DNA from: an uncultured Subdoligranulum sp.
GTDB taxonomy: Bacteria > Bacillota_A > Clostridia > Oscillospirales > Ruminococcaceae
DNA: 18,318 nt
Assembly (NCBI RefSeq): GCF_937890665.1
Contig: NZ_CALADU010000318.1
Location: forward strand, 1-18,318
Direction of reading: 5' to 3'
The first letter of the stretch is position 1. Every line of letters begins with the position of its first letter. The position numbers and the translations under genes were made by a program. Of this stretch, positions 1 through 5,992 are shown in pieces. The notes below the pieces were generated by a model that was given only the letters and a program-made list of their open reading frames with translations, was not told the DNA's origin and made no database searches.

Positions 1-312
1 GGCACCGACAACCACCTGCTGCTCATCGACCTGACCGACGAGGACTGCACCGGCAAGGAGCTGGAGCATAATCTGGACGAGGTACACATCACCGCCAACA
101 AGAACACCGTTCCCGGCGAAAAGCGCAGCCCCTTTGTGACCAGCGGCGTGCGGGTCGGCACCCCTGCCGTCACCACCCGGGGCATGGGTCCCGCCGAGAT
201 GAAGATCATCGCGGACTGCATTGCGGATTGCATCTTTGACTTCGAGGCCAAGAAGGCCGACGTAGCCGCCCGGGTGGCCGAACTGTCCGCCCGTTTCCCG
301 CTGTACGAATAA
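1..312 (+). CDS. glyA: Serine hydroxymethyltransferase, C-terminal part (5' end outside window)
   Basis: The open frame from base 1 to TAA at 310-312 gives 103 residues of a C-terminal domain. It starts [11 protein letters not shown] and contains [16 protein letters not shown] and then [20 protein letters not shown], the highly conserved SHMT tail that includes the substrate-carboxylate-binding Arg of the VRVGTPA stretch. The enzyme is cytosolic and PLP-dependent. It interconverts serine plus tetrahydrofolate with glycine plus 5,10-methylene-tetrahydrofolate and feeds one-carbon metabolism. The PLP lysine and N-terminal domain lie outside the window. The gene ends cleanly and is followed by a strong terminator, so it appears separate from the downstream unit. 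Identification is confident from the motif block alone. Confidence 0.94.
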   Translation, partial: GTDNHLLLIDLTDEDCTGKELEHNLDEVHITANKNTVPGEKRSPFVTSGVRVGTPAVTTRGMGPAEMKIIADCIADCIFDFEAKKADVAARVAELSARFPLYE

Positions 313-337
313 GCCGCGGTTTTTCCCCCTACTTTTT

Positions 338-369
338 AGGCCCGTTCCGGTCGGAACGGGCCTTTTTTT
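338..369 (+). terminator. Rho-independent terminator of glyA
   Basis: A 12-bp perfect stem (AGGCCCGTTCCG at 338-349, CGGAACGGGCCT at 352-363) with a 2-base nominal loop is followed by a run of T at 363-369. It lies 25 bases after the glyA stop. There is no A-run on the left side, so it looks one-directional. Confidence 0.93.
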
Positions 370-395
370 GTGGAGAAAGGCGGGCGCTTTTTTCC

Positions 396-424
396 TTGCG
401 CTTTGGCAAAATCTACGGTATACT
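396..424 (+). promoter_or_regulatory. Sigma-A-type promoter for the 488-7405 gene unit
   Basis: TTGCGC at 396-401 (-35) and TATACT at 419-424 (-10) are separated by 17 bases, just after the glyA terminator and about 64 bases before the first start codon. No other good promoter or terminator is visible before 7435. This promoter may therefore drive the whole six-gene run, although internal promoters cannot be excluded by eye. Confidence 0.7.
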
Positions 425-487
425 ATACACAGGTAAGTGTGCATTTTTGTACCAAATGTACCATTTTGAATGTGAGGTGTATCAAGT

Positions 488-1096
488 ATGGAACCTATCG
501 TCATTACCATCGCGCGTGAATTTGCATCGGGCGGCAGCGAGATTGCGCAGGCGGTTGCAGACAAGCTGGGGATTCCGCTGTACAACAAGGAGCTTATTAC
601 CCGTGCAGCCAAGAAGAGCGGCCTGACCGAGGAAGCCATCGCCGCCAGCGAGAATCAGCGCAGCGGCAGCCTGATTTACAGCCTGTACATGATGGGCAAC
701 ACGATGCCTTTGGCGGATCAGGTCTACATCTTGCAGAGCAACGTCATCAAGGAACTGGCTGCGGAAGGTTCCTGCGTGATTTTGGGCCGCTGCGGCGACT
801 ATGTGCTGCGGGAACGTCCCAACGTGCTCAGCGTCTTTATCTACGCCCCGCTGGAGGATCGCATTGCCCGGGCCAAGGCGCGTCCCGGCGCCAAGGATAT
901 GGTGGACCGCCTGTGGGAGGTCCAGCTTTCCAAGCATGACCGGGCCCGGGCCAGCTACTACAACTACTACACCGAAAACCGCTGGGGCGAGGCCAAGAAC
1001 TACGACCTGTGCCTCAACGCAGCGCTGGGTCTGGACACCTGTGCCAACCTGATTGTGGATGCGGTGCGGGCAATGGAGGCTGCGAATCAGGAATGA
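488..1096 (+). CDS. Cytidylate kinase-like family protein
   Basis: The 202-residue cytosolic protein matches the cytidylate-kinase-like family (Pfam PF13189 type). It has an N-terminal beta strand and glycine-rich nucleotide loop (ITIAREFASGGSEIAQAVADKLG, residues about 6-28), then IPLYNKELI, a central VILGRCGDYVL strand/helix (about 97-107) and the FIYAPLEDRIARAKA segment. The usual family loop is GREYGSGG; here the first and fifth positions are Ala (AREFASGG). Members are annotated as putative nucleoside monophosphate kinases, but the substrate is not experimentally settled, and no classical cmk symbol is justified. The start is ATG 488 with GAGGTG at 474-479. Its stop overlaps the start of the MATE gene (ATGA at 1093-1096), which implies translational coupling. 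Confidence 0.85.
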   Translation: MEPIVITIAREFASGGSEIAQAVADKLGIPLYNKELITRAAKKSGLTEEAIAASENQRSGSLIYSLYMMGNTMPLADQVYILQSNVIKELAAEGSCVILGRCGDYVLRERPNVLSVFIYAPLEDRIARAKARPGAKDMVDRLWEVQLSKHDRARASYYNYYTENRWGEAKNYDLCLNAALGLDTCANLIVDAVRAMEAANQE

Positions 1097-2478
1097 GCGG
1101 TACAGATTCCCATTCCGCCAGCCGGATGGGCACGGCCCCCATGGGGCCGCTGCTCTTCTCGCTGGCACTTCCCATGATGGTGTCCATGCTGTTTCAGGCC
1201 CTGTACAACGTGGTGGACAGCATCTTTGTTTCCTATGTCAGCGAGGCTGCCCTCTCGGCGGTATCGCTGGCCTTCCCCATCCAAAACCTGATGATCGCCT
1301 TTGCCGTGGGCACCGGCGTGGGTGTCAACGCCTATGTGTCCAAATCTTTGGGCGAGGGCAACCGCAATGAGGCCGACCGGGCCTCTGCCAACGGCCTGTT
1401 TTTGGCCCTGTGTACCTTTGTGGTGTTTTTCTTCTTCGGCGTCTTTGGGGTGGAAGCCTTCATGAACTCCCAGACCACCGACGCCGCCATCCGCCAATAC
1501 GGCGTGGACTATCTGTCCATCTGCTGCCTGTTCAGCTTGGGCTGTATGATCCAGTGCATGGCGGAAAAACTGCTCAGTGCCACCGGCCGTTCCAACTACG
1601 CCATGATCACCCAACTGGTGGGCGCCCTGACCAACATCGTTCTGGACCCCATCCTGATCTTTGGATTGTTCGGCTTTCCCCGAATGGAAGCCGCCGGTGC
1701 TGCGGCCGCCACGGTGGCCGGACAGTTTCTGGGGGCTTTCACCGGGCTTTACCTAAACCTGCGGCACAACCATGACATCCAGTTCCGCCTCAAGGACTTC
1801 CGTCCCCATGGCCGCACCATTCAGCGGATCTATCAGGTGGGCATCCCTTCCATCGCCATGACTTCGGTGGGCAGCGTGATGACCTTCTGCATGAACCGCA
1901 TCCTCATCGGCTTTTCCAGCACGGCGGTGGCGGTGTTCGGTGTCTATTTCAAGATGCAGAGCTTCATCGTCATGCCGCTGATCGGCCTGAACAACGGCAT
2001 GGTGCCCATCATCGCCTACAACTACGGGGCCCGCAAACCCCAGCGCATCGTCAAGGTAGTCCAGATGTCGGTGGTCGCCGCTGTGACCATTATGCTGTTG
2101 GGCTTTGCCGCCGCGCAGCTCTGCCCCGGGGTGCTGCTCAGCATCTTCAACGCCGGCCCCGAAATGCTGGCACTGGGCGAGGTGGCTCTGCGCATCATCT
2201 CGGTACATTTTATCGTTGCCGGGTTTAACATCGTGGCTTCGGCGGTGTTCCAAGCGCTGGGCCGGGGCGCCATGGCCCTGCTGGTGTCGCTGGTGCGGCA
2301 GCTCTTTGTGCTGGTTCCCGCCGCTTGGCTGCTCAGCCTGAGCGGCAACGTCAACCTGATCTGGTGGGCGTTCCCCATTGCGGAAGTCTCTCCGCTGATC
2401 ATGTGCAGTCTGTTCCTGACCCACTGCTATCGCACCGTGGTGCATCCCATGCTGGAACAGCCCGCCTCTGTCGTTTAA
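1093..2478 (+). CDS. MATE-family multidrug/Na+ antiporter
   Basis: This is a 461-residue polytopic inner-membrane protein. The start MSGTDSHSASRMGTAPMGPL places a short cytosolic N-terminus before the first MATE helix (LLFSLALPMMVSMLFQALYN). The frame is open upstream to 1009, but that extension overlaps the kinase-like gene and is not MATE-like, so ATG 1093 is preferred. The conserved LYNVVDSIFVS, helix-pair repeats and the second-half motif SFIVMPLIGLNNGMVPIIAYNYGARKPQR are typical of the NorM/DinF-like clade. The family exports cationic drugs and metabolites using Na+ or H+ gradients; the actual substrate cannot be read from sequence. About 12 hydrophobic segments are evident, and the length is normal for the family (about 450). 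It is coupled by a 4-base overlap to the upstream kinase-like gene. Confidence 0.92.
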   Translation: MSGTDSHSASRMGTAPMGPLLFSLALPMMVSMLFQALYNVVDSIFVSYVSEAALSAVSLAFPIQNLMIAFAVGTGVGVNAYVSKSLGEGNRNEADRASANGLFLALCTFVVFFFFGVFGVEAFMNSQTTDAAIRQYGVDYLSICCLFSLGCMIQCMAEKLLSATGRSNYAMITQLVGALTNIVLDPILIFGLFGFPRMEAAGAAAATVAGQFLGAFTGLYLNLRHNHDIQFRLKDFRPHGRTIQRIYQVGIPSIAMTSVGSVMTFCMNRILIGFSSTAVAVFGVYFKMQSFIVMPLIGLNNGMVPIIAYNYGARKPQRIVKVVQMSVVAAVTIMLLGFAAAQLCPGVLLSIFNAGPEMLALGEVALRIISVHFIVAGFNIVASAVFQALGRGAMALLVSLVRQLFVLVPAAWLLSLSGNVNLIWWAFPIAEVSPLIMCSLFLTHCYRTVVHPMLEQPASVV

Positions 2479-2503
2479 ACACAACCGGAAGGAGCGCACG
2501 CCT

Positions 2504-3202
2504 ATGCTGCGTTACATCAAAAACGGCATGCTGCTGCTCAGCATTGCCTTCATCGTTCTGGGCATCCTATTGCTGGTGATGCCCCAAACCAGTCTGCTGT
2601 GGATCTGCTACGCTTTTGGCGCCGTGGTGCTCATCACCGGCATCGTCTGCCTGATCCAGTACGTACGCATCCGCGGCAGCGGCTTTGCGGCCCCCTTCTT
2701 TCTGGTAGCCGGGGTCATCATCACCGCGCTGGGCCTCTTTACGCTGGTCCAGCCCGAAGTGGTAGCCAGCTTTTTGCCGGTGGTGTTCGGGTTGTTCATC
2801 CTCATCGATGGCTGCAGCCGCATCGGCACCGCGCTGGATCTGGCCCGCCGCAAGGGGGACAAATGGTGGGTCATGCTGCTCTTTAGCCTGTTGTCCATCG
2901 CGTTGGGCATCCTGCTGCTGGTCAACCCCTTCGGGGCAGCGGTCAGCGTGGTAATGCTCTGCGGTGTGCTGCTCATCATCGAGGGTGTAGTCAACCTGAG
3001 CTGTGTGGTCTACACTGCCATGGAGCTTCGGGCCATTGACCGAATGACCGACGCCGCCATGACCGCCGCCCTGAACGCACTGGGCGATGCGCTGGACGAG
3101 GCCGAGACCCAAAACGTCCCCCTGTGGGAGGACGGCCGCGAACCGGTGGTCTATGACGCCGAGAGCACCGAAGTCCCCAACGATTCCAACAACCCCCAAT
3201 AA
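2504..3202 (+). CDS. DUF308 / HdeD-like membrane protein
   Basis: The 232-residue protein has about six hydrophobic segments arranged as two similar halves (MLLLSIAFIVLGILLLVMPQ near the N-terminus, then LLFSLLSIALGILLLVNPFG around residues 125-144). This duplicated pattern is that of DUF308/HdeD-family membrane proteins. A hydrophilic acidic tail follows from about residue 183 to the end. HdeD in enterobacteria is linked to acid resistance, but no biochemical role is established for clostridial members. The ribosome binding site GGAAGGAG (2487-2494) sits 9 bases before ATG 2504 and 26 bases after the MATE stop, consistent with one operon. It is the last native-looking gene before the A+T-rich block. 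Confidence 0.82.
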   Translation: MLRYIKNGMLLLSIAFIVLGILLLVMPQTSLLWICYAFGAVVLITGIVCLIQYVRIRGSGFAAPFFLVAGVIITALGLFTLVQPEVVASFLPVVFGLFILIDGCSRIGTALDLARRKGDKWWVMLLFSLLSIALGILLLVNPFGAAVSVVMLCGVLLIIEGVVNLSCVVYTAMELRAIDRMTDAAMTAALNALGDALDEAETQNVPLWEDGREPVVYDAESTEVPNDSNNPQ

Positions 3203-3231
3203 CCCCAATTTTGTAAGGAGATTCCCTACCC

Positions 3232-3285
3232 ATGTATGACCTGATTATCGTAGGCGTTGTGGGCTTGGCGAAGCACTTCCTTTAA
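3232..3285 (+). pseudogene. Beheaded 5' remnant of the COG2509 gene (17 codons)
   Basis: AAGGAG (3215-3220), an 11-base spacer and ATG 3232 open a 17-codon frame, MYDLIIVGVVGLAKHFL, ending TAA 3283-3285. Its first eight residues match residues 5-11 (YDLIIVG) of the flavoprotein encoded from 5993, after the initiator Met. At DNA level the match is perfect over 24 bases and then stops abruptly. I read this as the original start of the COG2509 gene, left behind when the 3257-6002 block was inserted. It may still be translated, since the ribosome binding site and start are intact, and it stops right at the Shine-Dalgarno of the next gene. The alternative is a functional leader peptide. Confidence 0.7.
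3233..3256 (+). repeat. Left copy of 24-bp direct repeat flanking the acyltransferase block
   Basis: It begins TGTATGACCTG and ends CGTAGGCG, and is identical over 24 bases to 6003-6026. The bases on either side differ (A versus T before it, TTG versus CCG after it), so this is the full extent of the match. Both copies encode YDLIIVG in the same register of the flavoprotein gene. The copies are 2,770 bases apart. Confidence 0.95.
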
Positions 3286-3298
3286 AAGGATTTTTTAA

Positions 3299-4711
3299 AT
3301 GGTTTTTTCTTCCAGTGTTTTTCTGCTTTTCTTTCTTCCTTCCGTGATGATCTTGTATCATCTTCCCGGCGTCCATAACCCCCACTATAAAAACTTTATA
3401 CTACTCTTTTTTAGTATTGCTTTCTATTTTTGGGGCGAGCCCTCCTTTATCGTTTGGATTGCCGTCAGCATTTTTGTGGATTGGCTATGCGGCCTGCAAA
3501 TAGAGCGCACTTCTTCTAAGCGGCAGAAAAAGGGTTGGCTGACTTTAGCCCTCTCTCTACATTTGGCACTTTTATTCTTTTTTAAGTATATTTCTTTCCT
3601 ATCGCAGCAACTTTCCGGACTTATCCATACACCAACGCTAAATATTGCACTTCCCATTGGCATTTCTTTCTTCTCTTTTCAGATGATGAGTTATGTGGTG
3701 GACGTATATCGTGCCAAAGTCCCATGTCAAAAAAGTATCTGGAAACTCACCTTGTACATTATGTTTTTCCCGCAACTGATTGCCGGTCCCATTGTACGGT
3801 ACGAAGATGTTGCGCAGCAAATGGATCAGCGCATTGTATCCCTCGATGATTTTTATACAGGTATCTCTCGTTTTATCATCGGCCTTTCTAAGAAAGTATT
3901 GCTTGCTGATATTTTAGCCACTGTTGCAGACAATCTATTTTTATCCGCTCCTTATGTTGAACTTCCGGTTTTTTCTGCATGGATTGGGGCAATCGCTTTC
4001 AGCTTTCAAATTTATTTTGATTTTTCTGGCTACTCTGATATGGCGATTGGATTGGCCCGTTGTTTTGGTTTCCGCTTCCTAGAAAATTTCTCCCACCCCT
4101 ATATAGCGACTTCTGTCACCGAATTCTGGAGACGTTGGCATATCTCTTTGACCGGATGGTTCCGCGACTATGTTTATATTCCCTTAGGCGGCAACCGTGT
4201 AAAGAAACCCCGTTGGATTTTTAACCTTGCTTGTGTATGGTTGCTGACCGGCATTTGGCACGGTGCCAACTGGACATTTCTTTTGTGGGGATGCATCTAT
4301 TTTGTGCTGCAACTCTTTGAAAAGCTGAATTTGCTTCCGTTCTCCTTTCCAAAGCCGCTACGCTGGCTCATCACCATGATTGTTGTCTGCTGCTGTTGGG
4401 TTATTTTTAAAGCCGATAGCGTTGGACTTGCTTTTTCCTATCTCGCTGCCATGTTTGGAAAAAGCGGCATACTGTACGATGGCAATACCATGTACTATCT
4501 TCAGCAGTGTGCACGCCTATTTGCAATTTCTGGTATTTGCTGTCTTCCGCTGGGAAGCTTTGCTCAGGAATTTCTTCAGAATCATCCATCCGCAGTCCTT
4601 GTTCGCAGTGCCGAGATCGTAAAGAACTTGGGTTTGCTTTTCTTATTAGCACTCTGCCTTTTGACGGTTATCAGTGGTGCGTACAGTCCTTTCATTTATT
4701 TCAATTTCTAA
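3299..4711 (+). CDS. AlgI-like MBOAT O-acyltransferase
   Basis: The 470-residue polytopic membrane protein begins MVFSSSVFLLFFLPSVMILYH and continues with a FYFWGEP motif, the standard N-terminus of AlgI/DltB-type membrane-bound O-acyltransferases. The signature SVTEFWRRWHISLTGWFRDY starts near residue 272 and leads into VYIPLGGN. GIWHGANW carries the invariant histidine, H321 here, which matches the essential histidine near 322 in Pseudomonas AlgI. The family moves acyl groups, usually acetyl, across the membrane for transfer to extracellular polysaccharide; the acceptor is unknown here. ATG 3299 follows AAAAGGA at 3284-3290. The AlgJ-like gene starts 10 bases after the stop, so the two are co-translated. 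The composition is unlike that of the flanking genes. Confidence 0.93.
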   Translation: MVFSSSVFLLFFLPSVMILYHLPGVHNPHYKNFILLFFSIAFYFWGEPSFIVWIAVSIFVDWLCGLQIERTSSKRQKKGWLTLALSLHLALLFFFKYISFLSQQLSGLIHTPTLNIALPIGISFFSFQMMSYVVDVYRAKVPCQKSIWKLTLYIMFFPQLIAGPIVRYEDVAQQMDQRIVSLDDFYTGISRFIIGLSKKVLLADILATVADNLFLSAPYVELPVFSAWIGAIAFSFQIYFDFSGYSDMAIGLARCFGFRFLENFSHPYIATSVTEFWRRWHISLTGWFRDYVYIPLGGNRVKKPRWIFNLACVWLLTGIWHGANWTFLLWGCIYFVLQLFEKLNLLPFSFPKPLRWLITMIVVCCCWVIFKADSVGLAFSYLAAMFGKSGILYDGNTMYYLQQCARLFAISGICCLPLGSFAQEFLQNHPSAVLVRSAEIVKNLGLLFLLALCLLTVISGAYSPFIYFNF

Positions 4712-4720
4712 GAGATTTTC

Positions 4721-5947
4721 ATGAAAAAGAATTTTCTTTGTTTCGCAGTTTCTATTCTTTTCTTCGTTCCTTTTTTGGTCATCGTAATTCGTATGGGCAC
4801 CGCCCTATATGTAGACCATACCGATAATTCTAATCGCCTCACGGATTTTATTTTACAGGGTCGTTCCATCGAAACCGTCAGTTCGGGCGATGAATGGATA
4901 AAAAAATATCCCTTTCATCAAGGATTTTCCAAAAGTGCACTTGTCCAGATTGAAGAAACCCAAAAAGTCATTACCGGTTTTTGCACTTCTTCTTTCCCAT
5001 TCTCAGAACAGATCCACGAATTGATTCAACTATATCGAGAAAACATTCTGCAAAACACACTGAACCAAGATGGCGGCGAATACGGGGCCGTAGCATCAAA
5101 TATTGCACAAGCCCCGGACTATGTAGCACCTCTTGTAGAGAATGTTTTGGATTTCGAGGATTTTTGTAATAAGCAAGGGGTTCCTTTTCTGTATATACAA
5201 ACCCCGCGGAAAGATCTTGCGCTTTATTATGAAGGCAAATCAGAAGGTATTAAAAACCCCGAGATCGTTTACAGAAGTCTTGCTTTTCAAGAGCAACTCG
5301 CACAAAAAAGTAGCTCTGTATTATTTTTGGGGTCCTCTACTATCCCCCAACACATCTACGAATACGATTCTACCAGCCATTGGAGTTTTGAAGACTCTTT
5401 GTTTGCCAGCCAATGTATTGCGCAAGAACTCAACGAACGATTCGGCTTCGCATTTACAACCGCACTTTCCGATCCCAACAATTATCAAGATTTTTTTGCT
5501 CCCTACCGCAGCACAATGGATCTACCACAACAAAAACTTCCCACCCCCGTACAGCAAGGAAGCTATACCCGGATTTACGCGGAAGGTGCGGAAATTGTTT
5601 CAGGTGGCTTTTCTACGGTCTGTATTCAACCGATAGAAAAGTATTCCTCTGATGGCGTCTATTATAGCATGGCTATCATCGGAAATAGCCTGATGTCCAC
5701 AATCCAAAACCATACTACCACACAAAATTGCGGCAAAAAGATTCTTGTGATTGGCGACTCTTTCGATTGGTTTGTTGTCCCTTATCTAGCTCAACAGGTC
5801 AGTGAAATCACCTTTTTACACAATGCCTCCTTTACGGGAAGCCTACACACATATATCCAAACCTACCAACCGGACCTTGTGCTGGTGATGTATAACGATA
5901 CAGAGTTCTTTCAAGAATATTCTGAAGACGCGTTTGATTTCAACTAA
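4721..5947 (+). CDS. AlgJ/DHHW-family SGNH-like acyltransferase partner
   Basis: The 408-residue protein has an N-terminal membrane anchor or signal segment (MKKNFLCFAVSILFFVPFLV) and an extracytoplasmic domain. Family landmarks are a [D]xHW-type block (STSHWSFEDSLFASQ, H220-W221), the nucleophile block ILVIGDSF (D346-S347) and the ending FLHNASFTGSLHTYIQTYQPDLVLVMYND. Such proteins work with an MBOAT partner as the extracellular transferase or esterase that places acetyl groups on a polysaccharide, as AlgJ/AlgX do for alginate. One oddity is that the Asp normally two residues before the catalytic His is Thr218 (Y-D-S-T-S-H-W). An Asp lies at 216, four residues before His, so activity may be altered. 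It lies directly downstream of the MBOAT gene and shares its A+T-rich composition. Confidence 0.85.
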   Translation: MKKNFLCFAVSILFFVPFLVIVIRMGTALYVDHTDNSNRLTDFILQGRSIETVSSGDEWIKKYPFHQGFSKSALVQIEETQKVITGFCTSSFPFSEQIHELIQLYRENILQNTLNQDGGEYGAVASNIAQAPDYVAPLVENVLDFEDFCNKQGVPFLYIQTPRKDLALYYEGKSEGIKNPEIVYRSLAFQEQLAQKSSSVLFLGSSTIPQHIYEYDSTSHWSFEDSLFASQCIAQELNERFGFAFTTALSDPNNYQDFFAPYRSTMDLPQQKLPTPVQQGSYTRIYAEGAEIVSGGFSTVCIQPIEKYSSDGVYYSMAIIGNSLMSTIQNHTTTQNCGKKILVIGDSFDWFVVPYLAQQVSEITFLHNASFTGSLHTYIQTYQPDLVLVMYNDTEFFQEYSEDAFDFN

Positions 5948-5974
5948 GTTTTTACCACCGTTGGTTAATTTTTT

Positions 5975-5981
5975 AAAGGAG
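5975..5981 (+). promoter_or_regulatory. Replacement ribosome binding site for the COG2509 gene
   Basis: AAAGGAG lies 11 bases before ATG 5993. This site and the start codon lie on the block side of the right 24-bp repeat, in A+T-rich sequence. The older-looking site AAGGAG (3215-3220) has the same 11-base spacing to ATG 3232. The gene has therefore exchanged its translation start region, gaining the N-terminal residues MSTL in place of M. Confidence 0.75.
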
Positions 5982-5992
5982 TTATTTCTTTT

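Noticed and set aside
1009..1092. Longer MATE start inside the kinase-like gene
   Set aside because: The 28 extra residues overlap the upstream coding sequence and are Cys/Gly-rich with no MATE character. ATG 1093 gives the usual short N-terminus and stop-start overlap.
3257..3286. Possible promoter TTGTGG/TTTAAA inside the left end of the cassette
   Set aside because: The -10 is poor, the spacing is 18, and the transcript would start only a few bases before ATG 3299 without its ribosome binding site.
3278..5980. A 10-bp inverted match, TCCTTTAAAA (3278-3287) and TTTTAAAGGA (5971-5980), as terminal inverted repeats of the cassette
   Set aside because: Each copy overlaps a Shine-Dalgarno site (AAAGGA), and the left one is itself nearly palindromic. 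Chance similarity of ribosome binding sites explains it.
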